Made by a program: the position numbers and the translations under genes. The notes beneath the pieces were generated by a model that saw only the letters and a list, made by a program, of their open reading frames with translations, was not told the origin of the DNA and ran no database searches. Below are positions 12,001 through 23,964 of a DNA stretch of 64,000 nucleotides, piece by piece. The stretch comes from Cyclospora cayetanensis. Its lineage: Eukaryota > Apicomplexa > Conoidasida > Eucoccidiorida > Eimeriidae. Location: assembly GCF_002999335.1 (NCBI RefSeq), contig NW_020312492.1, positions 174,819 to 238,818 of the forward strand, written 5' to 3'. The first letter of the stretch is position 1, and every line of letters starts with the position of its first letter.

Positions 12001-13264
12001 AAGCCATTTTTGTGTGCGACGGCCCCTATGTATCTGCGCACAGCGCGCACGCGGTTTATTCGCCCTTGCCCTTGTTTGCAAATGCTTTTGCACTGCAGAT
12101 CTTATCATTGTGGTTAGCGCCAATAAGGCCCTCTACATGTGGTGCCCCAGGACGCTTCAATGCATCTTCGAGTCTGTCGGATACACTGGCGAAAAGATGC
12201 CTGCATCCTAACGCAAGCTTTGACATTCCCGTTGCGAATCCCTTTGGCCCTGTTCATCCAGTGGAGGGTGCCTGCTGGAGTGACACTGTGCTGTCCAGTG
12301 GTGTGTCTCGGTTGTGGAATTGGCTCAGCTGAAAATCAACGTATTTCGGATAGCTCTTTAATTGCTTCTGTTTTGCAGGATGGATGCGGCTGCAGTAACC
12401 TGTTCTTCCCCCTTGTCTTTCATTTATGTGTTGGAGGCCCCAGAAGCCTGGGAGCTTCGCTCCACCATCGTTCTCGCTGTAAGAATTGATGCCTGGTTGT
12501 ATAGCTGCTGCTGTACAGTGACGTGGCTGGCGCCAGTGTCAACACCAAGGGTACCAATGATGGCTTAGAAAGCAGCCTGCGTGGCGACGCTGTTTCTGCT
12601 TGTGTGTGTTTAGGGCTGCATGGATGGCTCCATTTGCGTTCGGCGACTGGAAAGAAACCTTTCAGACGGTGGTATTTCGTGCAAGCTCGTGAGGAACTAC
12701 ATCAGAGGTAATCTATTGCACCTCTCTCTCTGGCGCTGGGTGTCGCTTGTTAACCTGCTCTGCCGCCATATAGGGGGGTGTGGGAAGGGCGAAGTTTCCA
12801 TCCTTGCCACCTTCTAGGCCTCTATATGTCCTCTTCACGCCTTCCTGCCAGCCCCTCTCTTGTGTATAGCTTCTTGGCTCCCCCCTTCCTCGGCTTTCCG
12901 ATGTACAGAAGTGGAGCCCCAAGTGCCGATCAGCTGCATTTTGGTCGACTCATGGCTCAACGCCGCCTTTGTAGGAGACGCCAGGTACGCTGCTGCAAAT
13001 GTTGTCGGTGCAACGTTTTTGAAGGGGTGGTCCTCTAAGAGGGCGCATGGCTGTCAGTGGGAACCCCCCGCTACAGCTCCTGGAGGTACCTCCAGCCCAA
13101 CCCTCGTAAGCGCGAACTCATAACGCCTTAATCCCAGACTTCGAGCCGTAATTCGGTGTTTTTACGTTTCCGCCCTTCTCAGTGGTGTCGTCTTTACGCT
13201 CCCATACGTCTTCCAACTCCTCGAGGCCCCTGCGGTACCAGCAGTCGGCGCCTTGGAAGGCTGA
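9049..13264 (+). CDS. WD40-repeat protein with Ser-rich N-terminus, 8 exons
   Basis: Inferred exons: 9049-9522, 9845-10106, 10204-11871, 12099-12171, 12379-12478, 12614-12707, 12909-12984, 13183-13264 (2829 nt, 942 aa, all junctions in frame). The N-terminus is low-complexity, with a poly-Ser run at about residues 53-80. WD-type blades then appear: VLLCGSQSGTVFIV (exon 2), VLAGDVTGRVYVWQV (exon 3), LWVGYGDGALAVFSL (end of exon 3), VSANKALYMWC (exon 4), GCMDGSICVRRL (exon 6) and FVGDASGVVFTL (exons 7-8). About 400 residues of acidic, Pro/Gln-rich sequence separate the early and late blades, in line with the low-complexity inserts common in coccidian proteins. It is probably a beta-propeller scaffold; I cannot assign an orthologue or a pathway. 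The exon 4/5 donor (GA|GTCT) is the weakest junction. The start is the first ATG of the frame. Confidence 0.8.
9204..9282 (+). repeat. AGC/AGT trinucleotide tract (poly-Ser)
   Basis: The tract is built on a 15-base higher-order period: four AGC codons then one AGT, repeated about four times, ending in pure AGC. It lies in frame in exon 1 of the WD40 gene and encodes about 27 serines. The regular AGT interruptions suggest growth by 15-base units rather than single-triplet slippage. Confidence 0.9.
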
Positions 13265-16150
13265 CACATCTCCACTGAGGCCAGTCCTGAGTATCTTTAA
13301 TTGGATCTGGGGCCCCTATCTATGTCCCTTTCTAGGGCCCTTTTCACGGCTTTCAGAAACGCCTTCGGGCGTCCGCCTCGCATTGCGGGCCCTAGGGAAT
13401 CAGAAGGCCTTGAGCCTGAGGACGCCCCGTTGGCACCATCTGGTGTTTGTTGCTTCCAGTTGGCTGCTCGCATTTCCTGCTCCATTTTTTCGACAGGCAC
13501 ATTGCGCCTTTTCCCCACCTAGCCTGGGGAGCCTCTCCTTGATGCACTCAGACGCGCGAGACATCAGGGTATTTAGTTAGAAGGGGCTGCTATGGCCACA
13601 TATCATCCTTCTGAATGGCTGCCCTGGCTTGTCTCAGACGAGCTTGCATTGCAACAGGAAAACATATCGCCACTGTTTAGTGCTCGTCCATCAGAGAGAT
13701 ATACACCCTCTGCTTCCCTCCTTTTGCACCTTTCCTGCGTGGGTCAATATGGCCGTCTGCTCAGTAACGAGACTGCAGAGTGGGGGCCCACCACATGTCT
13801 CTACACTTTGCAGCAAAAGGTCCCTCCTATTTTTTCAGGCATCATGCATTTGCAGCCGAAAATCTCCCAAAAGGTAGCAGTAAGGGGAATGCACAGGGTC
13901 AAGAGTTTAGTGGAACGGCGAACCTAGTCCGCAACATACTCACATTGCGGACTCAGGGAACCGCAATATATGTACAGGGCTTGGAGACAGTGACAATACG
14001 CTGCCAGGAACGATAGGCATGCCGCTGCTACTGTCTCGGTCTTCATCAGTGTGTGGGTCAGAATTTTTATCCTTGCTGTATGGTTGATCCTCCGTATCTG
14101 ATGACTGCACAGCGCTTCCTTTCCTTACCATCTTCCCTCCCTTCTGGCCCGTCGCCTCCACTGCCTTCCCGTGAATCGCCCTTTGCAGCAGATGTGGTTT
14201 GGTGCAGCTGGGAGAGAGGGACAGCTCTAATATGCTATTTATTATAATAAGTTGTACCACTGCTAATTCAGCGATGCCGAGCCAATAGGCACACTTGTGT
14301 CACGGCAAAATGCATACTGGCTAGCTGTATGGAGTTTAGTTCCATACTTTCAAGGTGGCTACATGCGACGTAACCGCCTGTACGGAGGTGCGCTGTGGCT
14401 AACAGGCGTCCGATAAGAGCTGCTTAGCTACGGTGATGCCATGTGAATTAGGGGATGGAAAAAGCAAAATAGACTAGAAAAACTGTAGCCATAAAATTTA
14501 TAGGTCAAATAGCCACCACAAGACACGGTCAGAGCAGCCTGCCACACAACGCACTGATGCACAAAAGGAAGCGGATTATGCTAGCACCGGGCCGATAAGT
14601 GACAGCTGTGCAACAAACGAACTTTATTTCCCCTACAGGCTTAACAGGGTCTCTCACGAGTTGGGGCGCCACAACTGTTGGTAGCTAACTGATTTTTGCT
14701 CAGTTGCAGGTCGGCTGGGTTTTATGCCGCTCGTCGTACTAGCAGTGGACGTAGAGGGGCAGCGAATGTACGCGTAGTCCCAGCCCCTATAGGGAAGCGC
14801 AGTGTTGCAGTTGCATTCCGTACGTGTGGCGTCGCTACCCTCGCGAGGCTTTAACAACATGAGTGCAACACTTGTTAACAATCACTTAAAATTTTTTGCC
14901 ACCGCAAGCTAGATGAAAAATCTTCCAAGGCTGAATTCCTCCACCTTGCAAGTCATAATATTCACCAGTTCAGGCAAGTATGCACAGCCTGATCAGTCAA
15001 CTTTTGCCTGTACGTCATGTCCGAGAGCACTGGCGTGTGCATATGTGCTCTGTGGTACCCCTGAATGAGCTAGAATCAATTTTGAAAAGGCCATTCCGTT
15101 GTAAGACCCTCATGCGCTGAATACCTGAAAGGCTGCGATAACTTTTTCATTGATCTACGTCGTTAAAATGCTTCTGCGCTTTGTGTCGAGGTTGGAAATG
15201 TGTGCTGTTGAGCAAACTGTCAAAAATGTGTTGGGAAACTTGTTTGCTCGAATCGGGGTATTCGAGCAACAATGCCAATCGATGATGCGCGAATATTGGG
15301 CATTCTAACGCAATAGCAGGTAGACTTTTGATGATAATTTGTTCCTTAAGATCAAGTGATTCCGTACAGCGGTCATGTCATTGTGTTGAGAGGACGGATG
15401 GCCTTCGCCAAGCGTAGGAACACTCTTGATATACTCATTGAGCTGTCGGTGGCAGTGCAGCTAGCGATGTAGCTGCTGTTCTTAGAAATATTCCGATTCA
15501 CGGAATTATATGCAAATGTGGCAAACTGTTTTCAGAAATTCATTCGACATTATTCGGCATTCGAAAGAGGGTGATGGCGTCTGTTGTCGAAGGTAACGTT
15601 AGGCATGCGAGACTTGCGGTTTCCGATAAAAGAGAATGTTCAACTGCGCCAGCTCTGGTTGGCCGCACTGGAGTCATGAGCATATGTTCATGGCGAATAC
15701 TGGGATAGCAAGGCGCCATGATGTTTGCCCGGAGAGATCTCCTGTGGAAGACTTTTGCATGATTCCAGGCTGTATAGCTCTGCGCGGTGAGAGCATGCAT
15801 ATACATTTTTGAGTAAGATGCTATTGGGGTAGTTATGCGTGCGTGGAAGGACCCCACCAAAGCATGGGCAGTCTGCCTCTTGCTTCTGTGGTCGCATTTT
15901 TTCCTGCCATTCTATGTTTATTACTTCATGCTTAATAAAGCTATGGCATGTGGAATGATGCAGAGTGCTTGGAAATATTGTTTGCTGCGTAAGTCTCGAG
16001 AAATTATGGCCACGCTCCCTAGAAAAGCCTCATGCAATCTCATTGAGGCTTAACTCGCGATAATTTACACAATTTACAATCACATAAATCTCAAAATCAT
16101 TGTTGCAAGCTTGATACAAGTGCATTTTGCTGACTTTTCAATATTTGTGG
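13265..16150. other. gene-poor tract between WD40 gene and fossil E
   Basis: The open frames here are short, overlap each other and lack domains. The first few hundred bases are probably 3' UTR of the WD40 gene. From about 14.3 kb the composition turns AT-rich, like the other retrotransposon-bearing tracts. I see no RNA gene. Confidence 0.45.
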
Positions 16151-16159
16151 GCAATACTT

Positions 16160-16790
16160 CGGGTGCTTGCTGTGGTGACATTCCACTAGAGAAACCTGCA
16201 TCGGACTGCGCTTTCCTGGTGGAGACATGCCGCCATCCTGTGCTGTTTCCCGTAAATTGAACTATCACATAACGCCTTTTCCTCGAAGCTTCTGAACTGC
16301 CGGGCAAGCGACGTAGGATCCAGTGAAGCCATTGTAACTCTAGATAATGGTGAGGCCATCGAGAGATTTGGAATGGATTCGTGCTCCATAACCTAAATAT
16401 CAAAAGTTGCATGGCTCTTCCTCGTATCATGCACTTGGTAAAATGCTGCGGAGATTGACTGAAGATATTCCAGGCTGCTTGCCTACAAAGGCTGCTTAAG
16501 CGCTTTTATGTAGACATCAGCGAGTTTTCAACTGCTAGACGTCCCCATGTGAGTCCTACTGGTGCCTGCGTTCGCGGAATTCTGCACAGTTGGGGCAACA
16601 CCAGGCATCTGAGTGCTTAAGAGTGAAGCAGAAGCTACTGAATCGCTGGTTTTGATCAGCAGATGGAGGAATTGCTTCAAGAGCAAAGGGGAGCGCTACA
16701 ACAACGGAGACAGGGCCTTTGCAACCTTGATGTAAAATCATTCCTGTACTTGTGAAATCGAGACTGGAAAATATTAGGTCGCTTAGCACA
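16160..16790 (-). mobile_element. probable Ty3/gypsy RNase H fossil E
   Basis: On the minus strand, mixed frames show words typical of the gypsy RNase H and connection region. LHQGCKGPVS lies near 16720-16690. EHESIPNLSMASPLSRV lies near 16385-16335, where the family has a 'DH..L..L' strand followed by the RW segment. QFTGNS / KQHRMAA lie near 16265-16230, where the family has 'PGK.N..AD'. The frames are broken, so this is a pseudogene. The match is by eye and weaker than fossils A and B. Confidence 0.42.
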
Positions 16791-17419
16791 GTGAACGTAT
16801 GCGCGCATTTATCACCCCACCCAGGCCCATTTGGCCGAACTCCAGACCAGTCTCACGGGCAGCCACTAGTCAAGGCTAAGGCCTCACCGGCTCGCATTTC
16901 CATATCTATCCAGCTAATGCTCCCCAGCTGTGTGCCCCCTTTACAAAGAGCCCTATCTGTTCCGAGGATTCCAGGAATAACTTCAGCATCTTTCCCTAGG
17001 TATACTTGCCTATTAAACACCTAGGCAATTACGGAGCTGGCTGACTGCGGTCCCAATCGCAGGGGTTCCCTGACTGCTATGTAGTTTGCGGTTTACTTCC
17101 AGTGCAATGGCTATTGCAAAGCTAGGAACATTACAGCTAGCTCTACAAGGTTATGATTGTCTTTGTTTGGCGGTTGAGGTCATAATCATCGGGAGAAACG
17201 AATTGGGAAAAGAGAGCACCAGGCAACGTCCAGAGACCTGAAGCCAGATGTGGGCTCCTCTGAGTCTCTTCATCAATCTGATTGCACGCCAAAGACCAAA
17301 GCCCCTTTGGGCTAAACTGTTCAGGGTTATCGAAACCGTGGACAAACACAAGTAGTAACCATCCATCTCAGCCTTTGTAGCAAGAGACTTGACTATGAGA
17401 CTCGAACCAAACCCAACAG

Positions 17420-17580
17420 GATTAATTGGGGGCCTTCAAAATAGGTTCTGCCTCCCCCCAATGCCCCCCAGGGTTCCCCTAGGGAGAAGAGAGGGTAACC
17501 TAGGGTGCGTGTAGCTGCGCTCCCTGTGCTCCTCAGGCATTCACAGTAAGGTCTACATAGCATCTAATGTGCATGCAAGT
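17420..17580 (-). repeat. dispersed repeat copy R4, partial
   Basis: A minus-orientation partial copy keeping the GGGTTCCCCTAGGG block, CCTAGGGTGCGTGTAGCTGCGC and the following ACATAGCATCTAATGTGCATGC segment. It sits upstream of RNase H fossil E in the same orientation. Confidence 0.6.
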
Positions 17581-18742
17581 GGTGGGCTTCGCGACAAATG
17601 GGAGCATTACATTCTATAGGCAATAGTGCCTTTTTGACGGATGGAGCGTCTGCGCTACCACGCTGCATGTAGCTTCTTGTATACGCTGGCTGTGCAGGGT
17701 TCGAATGCGTGCCTTGCAAGGCTGGATAGGCCAACCCAATTAGAGAAGCTAGTATAATACATGTGAACACTGTAAGCTTTCGGTATGAGTGTATCTTTAC
17801 GATCGTAACCCTGAGCTGAGGTCTTAGCCCCAGGCCCTTAAATGCTATGGTCATGGAGGAGCAGTGCACCAATTCTTAACTCCAGTAGCACTAAGACTAG
17901 CAAAAACGTAGCAGCTTACCTCCACAAAGGGGTACAGCACGATTCCCATGAACGCTGGCCCTTTGAATCGCTGTATACTGCTGATGCTTCATTCCGCGCA
18001 TCACTACAAGACAGAAGGGCCCTGGTTGTGTCTGCTAGTAGTCTTGCGTAGCCAATGAAGTTTGATGTGGCAAATATAGTAATTATAGCCAATTAGTAGT
18101 CTGCTCAGTAAGAGATTTTAACTGCGGACCGAGAGCTGTGGAGCGGTAGAGCAACAATCGCGAATTACCCTCGAGAAACGGACCTTCATCCTGGGTTGCT
18201 AGTCCTGTAGTTGCCGCTGTAGTTACAGCTGCTGTCTGTTCCAGCACATTACATGTCTGGGTGCGATTGTATTCTGCAAGAAAATGCAGTGCGGCAATGT
18301 GTGCTGCTAATATTGACCACAAGGAACGGCAGCGCCTACGGGGCTTGGCAGCAGCAACAGCATCACCTGTTGTGATGGCGCACATGCTTGCATCCATTGG
18401 CAAGTATCGGCAGCATCTTTCTTTGTAGATGAATTTCTAGTTTCGCGGCAGCTGCAGTAGCAGCAATACCAACAGCAGCCGCAGCAACACCAGCAACCGA
18501 GAGCCGCTATGGTTTTTCAGCGCGATTGAAACCAATATGCCCAGTCTCACAGGAGCTGAAATTGGTTGCCGCTGCTGTGATGAGTCAAGCTTAGCCAACG
18601 GACCCCGGTGAAGCCAACGGAACCAGATGCGTATGCACATCTACACCCGCCTTCAAGGTCCCCCCCTCGTTTCTTCTCCTCTGTGTCGCTCCTCCTGCCC
18701 CCGACAGCAGCAGCACGACTTTGGCTTCTCCGAATTAAATGT

Positions 18743-18765
18743 CGGACTCCTCTAAGGGGAGTCCG
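18743..18765. other. perfect 8-bp-stem hairpin
   Basis: CGGACTCC and its reverse complement GGAGTCCG flank a 7-base loop (TCTAAGG). It lies about 670 bp upstream of the PP2A scaffold start codon. Function unknown; no T-run follows it. Confidence 0.6.
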
Positions 18766-18787
18766 TGTAGAAGTTAGGGCTTTCGCG

Positions 18788-18822
18788 GCAGCAGCAGTTG
18801 CATATCCTGCAACTGCTGCTGC
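18788..18822. other. perfect 15-bp-stem hairpin from CAG/CTG repeats
   Basis: A GCAGCAGCAGTTGCA arm is followed by the 5-base loop TATCC and the exact reverse complement arm. Inverted CAG/CTG tracts this close form a stable cruciform or RNA stem. It lies only 22 bp from the other hairpin. Confidence 0.8.
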
Positions 18823-19436
18823 TGCTGCAGCCTTCACCCCCCATCTTCCCGAGATCGCCTTTCTCACTGGGCAAGATTCGAGCTTACGGACGGGAATCAG
18901 CACCCATAGCACCACAACTTGTGCGCCGAAGGATGCTGTGGCCCCTGGCCGCTTACTGTGGGCTGCTGTGTACAACTTCTTAGAGTCTGGTTGTGTATCT
19001 TTTCTTCCCCCCAAGCCAGAAACCACCATTCTGCGCCTTTCAGCGGGTAGAGGCCCTCCTGCGTCTCTTTCCGTACTTCGCCGACACCTTGTTTCTGTAC
19101 TTTGGACTTGCGCTACTCTGCCTGAGCTCGCTCAGCACGCACACGCCTTGCAGCATTCCTTTGCGCTCTGCCTGCGCGAGCTCCTCCCACCCCGAACTTA
19201 GAGAGGGGGGCAGAGAGGAGGAGCGGAGGAGGCGCACATCAGTAAAGCACAGGCATGTCTCTTTTTTCGTTATTCCCATCGTTTCTGGCCTGTTCAAACG
19301 CGTTCTTCAGTACTAACAGCTGCGGCATAACCCACACCTCCGATCACCACCACCCGCAGCAGTACCTTCAGTCAACAGCTGCAAGGGAGTCAGATCGCCA
19401 TCGGCTGGCGCCCCTCTGACGCTCCTTTTTTCAAAG

Positions 19437-22400
19437 ATGGCGGATTTTCTCGACTTCTTTCGCTCCGAAGTCGTGGGGGACAGAGGAGCTCCTGGAGCTT
19501 CCACGCAGCAACAAGTCAGACTCACCAAAAAACTAAACAGTCCTTCGGCGTCTCTGCTTCTGCTGCTTTCTCCTCGAGACGCAGCTCCTCATCTACCCGT
19601 AGCTTCTTCGCCTCTCCCTATGCGGTGTTCTCATAAGCCAGCCCTCACTTGCTTGCGTCGCGCGCGCCGCTCCTCGGCAGCTTACTCGCCCCTCATCTCC
19701 GTCTGTTTCTTCCGTTTGACCTCTCCGACAACTGGACGCTGCACTTCTGCCTGCCTGCCTGTGCGTGTGTGTGTATGCATGTGTTTCCCTGTTTCTCAGG
19801 TGGAGGCATTAAACCGCGTTAGTTTGCTGTGCAAGGTGCTAGGCCCTTCCAAGACACGCCAGCTGCTCATTCCTCTCTTCCTGGATCTGCAACAGCAAGT
19901 CAAAGACAGAGACGAGCTGCTCTGCCTGTTTGCTGTGCAGTGGAGGACTGTTGCCTCCACGGCTGCTGCGGATGATACTGCAACAGCGCACGAGAAACAA
20001 GTGGCTCTCGCTCAGTGCGCGGATGCCCTTGCCGTTCTCGCAGCGGCAGAAGAAAAGTGTATTCGACATGAAGTGAGCGATTTTCTTTCTCCCCCAAATT
20101 TTTCCTCGGACCCCACACAGCCGAGCCTCACAGCCCGCACGAAAGGTGATGTGCTTCTGCACACGGATTCGTTTTGTTGCTGTGCCTTCAGGCTGTGGCA
20201 TCGCTCCTCTCCCTCCCCTCCCTCCTCTCCCCACCTCACAGAAAGGCCTTTGTGCAGCAGCGGCTGCTGCCTATCTCCAAGGCTCTAGCCGCCAACGAAG
20301 CATGTCTCTTTGCTCGCTGCGCAGCCGCCCGCCTCTTACCTCACCTCCTGTGCCACTCAGAACCTCGATCACCTGCCGAGAGCCTTCCGAGGGAGGGAGA
20401 CATGTCGCCAGAGAAACAACACCCGCCGCAAAAAGATGCAAGAGCAGCGCCCTCAGGAGCAGAGATGTACAGAGAATTCGACGATGCTGCCGATGCAGCT
20501 GAAAGCTTGACCACCAAGAGAATCGAACAGTAATTGCTACTTGCCTTTTTTGCTCTACACATCCCCTTTACCCCATAAACACCCCAATTACCTTTTCAGG
20601 CGAACGTAGCCGCTAGAAATCCTACAGCGGAAGCAGACACATCCCCCACTTGCGGGAGGGTATGTGTATGTGCGCGTGTCTATGTACCTATTCGCACGAA
20701 TGTATCCCTACGGTAGGCTTTGTCTTTTCTTTGCCGGGATGTCTAAGCGTCCAGAGGGTGCTGGCTGTGCTGCCTGCAGGCTGTTTGAGGCGCTTTGCGC
20801 CGATGAATCCTTGCTAGTCCGTCGCGAGGCACTGCAGCAGCTACCCGCACTGGTAGAGGGTTCAAGGGCAGCCAGGATTGCCAGTGCGACAGCCACAACG
20901 GCAGGCAGCTCAGCAGACACTGCGACTGCTCCTGCAGAGGACGAGGCGCAGCTCGTCGCGTTGCGCATTTTGAGAGAGGCCTTCGGGGAGACTTCGGTCA
21001 GTCATGGTGCTGCCGCGATTTCCTCCCCTGTCTCTATGTTTGTGGCTGTCGTTACCTATGTGTCAGTCTGCGTTTATGCGTTCGTTCGCCTTGCGTATTC
21101 TTTCCCGACATTGTGTCGATGTGCTGCTACTCTCCGCTACCTTCCCTTCCCCCTCCTCCCGCGGGTTCAGCCTTCTACCTACTCTTCTTCCTCCTCGCCT
21201 CTCGCATGCTTCATGCCCGCGCGTCTCGCTGAGGCTCTGTACCGTTGGCTTCCTTTCTCAGGATTACCTTCGTGCTGCAGCAGCGGAGTCTGTCGTTGCG
21301 CTTGCGACTTCTTATCCACCCCCCACGTCATGCCTCGTGGGCTTGACTCCCTCTGCATCCCCTAGAGGTCCTCACCTCCAACCTTCTTGCGATTTGCCTG
21401 TGACTTCTACCCCTCCCGCCGGGGAACGCGAGAGCAACGGCGTCTTCAGCGTAGGCGAGTTGTTGTCGCTGTATCTACGTTCTGCCTCTGATCCTTCCTG
21501 GCGAGTCCGATCTGTGGCAGCAAAAGAACTGTACTCCATCGTTTCCTTCTCGCCACTCAACTTTGGGGAGATCTACCCGTCCCTCTGTCTGCTCCTCCAA
21601 GACTCGGCAGTGCGCGAGGTGCGTCTAGCCGCCATCAGCAGCCTAGCCAAGATAACGCAAGTGCTACCGCAGGAAGAAACAACGCAGAAGCTCTTGCCAT
21701 TGGTTCAACAGCTCCTCCAAGGGGCCCTTCTCTCAGCAAAACCCCCCGCAGCAGACAGCTGGGATACTTTGGGCCCTGCGCCGCCTCTATTCCCACCTCC
21801 TCCTTCGCATGCGGCTTCTATTGCTGCGGCAATCGACGCTGCACTGGCCGTGTGGCAGGCTGCAGAATCAGTGGCAGCTGTTTCCATTTCGCGAGAGGTT
21901 TTCATGACGCTCCAGCAAGGAGACCTCGTAACTGCCGTGTGGTGAGGAGGAGCGCGATAGAAGCAGAGCTAGTTGGGCCCGACTTATAATAGCCGTATAC
22001 ACTCTACTAACATGCGGAGAGGAACACAATGTTTCTTAATGATGAACGAGGAACCAGAGAGTGCTTCAGGCAGCTGTGGGTGGTGGGCATTAGAAGCTAG
22101 AACTGCAGCTTTTTTCCTCACCGACTCCCCCCTTTTCTCCGTTTCTGCCTTGTCGATTTTATCCTTTCCAGCATTGCAAAGCGGCTCAACGACTTTTGTC
22201 GTCTCTACCAACCAAAAGCGAGCAGCAGCGGAGGCGCTCCAGCAGCAGAAGCGGCTCAATTGGTAGAAGCACTCTGCGAATTCCGTCGAGGGGTTGGGCA
22301 GACCGGGGATTGGCGTCTGCGCTTGGAGATTGTCAAGCAAATGCCAGCTGTTGCACAAACGCTTGTGAGCTCGTTCATCTAATTACCCTTTCTCTTGAGT

Positions 22401-23964
22401 CTTTCCTCCTTATTGTGGACGTCAGACGACCCTTGAGTAAGAGGGGCCCCCATCTGCGCTGCACCTGCGATTCCGTCTGTAAAGAGTTCATCGTTTTGCA
22501 CGCATGTGGTCTTCAGGGAGTCAAGTTCTTCATTTCGTCTTTGTCTCCATTCCTCTTTGACTCTTTCTGCGATCCAATCCACCAAGTTAGAGAGGCAGCC
22601 GTTGATGCCTGCGAGGTACGCTCTATGGAAGCCTAGCAAACAAGCTGTAAAACAGCGCTGACTCTAATATTTCAGGCTCCTTCAGTCGTCTGAAAGCTGT
22701 GAACTGGACGCGGTAGGAGAGAAGACTCCACCGTCCAGAAGTATTGCACAGCTGGAATCAATTCCTGTAAATTACACAAGGGAAATGTCAAGGGAAAATA
22801 GGGGAGTCCAAACACGAAACAGCAAGGGCGCATCATGTGGCAAAAACGGCGCAGCCCGCACGAATTGAGGTCCTTTTTCTTTCGCACATTTTATTTGCAA
22901 TGTTTTAGGAATTAATTCCAGCTGTGGGTTACCGCTGGGCTGTGGAGTCTCTCCTACCGCGTCTCGTGCGTTCTTTTGAGGGGTGCGTCCCTTCCCAAGA
23001 TTCAAGAGGGGCCCTCCAGGATTTTGGAGGTTCCCAAGGACTGCATGGCGATGCAAACACAACTGCGTCTCCCTATCTTCGCCGCATCGTTGTGCAGCAC
23101 ACACTGCCAGTAAGCGCGCCACGCTGCTGCTGATGCGTTGGTTTTCCCCGGAGACTCTTCCTAGTCGGCACGGTGTTGACGCGATTTTTGCGTGCTTCTC
23201 TAGTAGCTGCTGCCGGCTCCTACCTACGCCACGCAGTCGTGGGGTGCTAGGAAGTGGAGCGAACTTTTGCGCGTTGCAGCAGTAATTGGCTTCGCGGTTC
23301 GAACTGGTGTTGTGATCGTGCGTCTGTTTTGCTGCTGCAGAAGCTCGCTGCTGCGCTGCCGCTCGATATCTCTGTGAAGCACGTCGTGCCCCTTTTGCTT
23401 GAGGGTCTTCAGGTGGGGTATTTGCCATCCAGAGCCTAAATCTGCTTTTGCTCTTTGTGTGTGCTGAAAAGAAGGTGGTCCAGAAAGTACATCCCAGCCA
23501 CCATGTGCGTCGCGCAGCCTCCAAGCATCAGCGGCAGCAGCAGCAGCAGCGCGTTGCTCTTGAGCAAGGGCCCTTTATTCCGTGTTTTTTGCCTGCCTGC
23601 AGGACGCTGTTCCCAACGTCCGCCTCACTGCGGCAGAAATGCTTCGCATCATCGCCAAACAAAAAACGCTGCCCCCCCAAACTCTCGCCGAGTTTGTCGG
23701 GTAAGCTGCTCCCCACCAGGCCCTTGTGTCGCGTGGGGTGTGTAGTGAAGGGGGAAGAAAGGGTTTGGCTCAAAATTTGAGTCCACGTGCATTTGGGGGC
23801 ATCGAGGTTGGCATTCGGCGTTAGGAGATAAATACTTCGACGTAAAGGCTTGTTGCGCGCGTTTTTGCAGCCCCTTAGAGGTTTTGTCTGCTGACGAAGA
23901 TGTTGACGTCCGTTTCTCCGCCAAGTTGGCGCTGGCTGCGTGTCGTGCTGCCTCTGCCGCTTGA
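19437..23964 (+). CDS. PP2A scaffold subunit A (PR65), HEAT-repeat protein, 11 exons
   Basis: Inferred exons: 19437-19514, 19800-20072, 20192-20529, 20780-20996, 21262-21941, 22172-22364, 22517-22615, 22909-23109, 23341-23412, 23603-23700, 23871-23964 (2343 nt, 780 aa; every junction in phase). The family member is a HEAT solenoid that holds the PP2A catalytic C and regulatory B subunits. C-terminal repeats follow PR65 in order: GDWRLRLEIVKQMP (exon 6), GVKFFISSLSPF (exon 7), SVKHVVPLLLEGL (exon 9), DAVPNVRLTAAEML (exon 10) and DEDVDVRFSAKLAL (exon 11, ending as PR65 does). Earlier repeats include LLVRREALQQLPALV and PSWRVRSVAAKELY. It is longer than the usual ~590 aa because of Ser/Ala/Pro-rich inserts between repeats, mainly in exons 3-5. 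It runs tail to tail with the cyclin-like gene. Confidence 0.82.

Larger units (their letters stand above)
17581..19436. other. upstream region of the PP2A scaffold gene
   Basis: No gene recognised. The region carries imperfect CAG-type runs (about 18448-18500), two perfect hairpins (18743-18765 and 18788-18822) and a pyrimidine-rich stretch before 19.4 kb that likely includes the promoter and 5' UTR. A 197-codon plus-strand frame at 18608-19201 is judged non-coding. Confidence 0.45.

Noticed and set aside
17640..17720. Possible tRNA gene (B-box-like GGTTCGAATGC)
   Set aside because: No complementary T-stem, acceptor stem or anticodon arm can be paired around it. The same holds for similar words near 17400 and 23292.
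18608..19201. 197-codon plus frame upstream of PP2A-A
   Set aside because: Its composition follows pyrimidine-rich and CTG tracts, it has no domain or splice signals, and it covers the hairpins.
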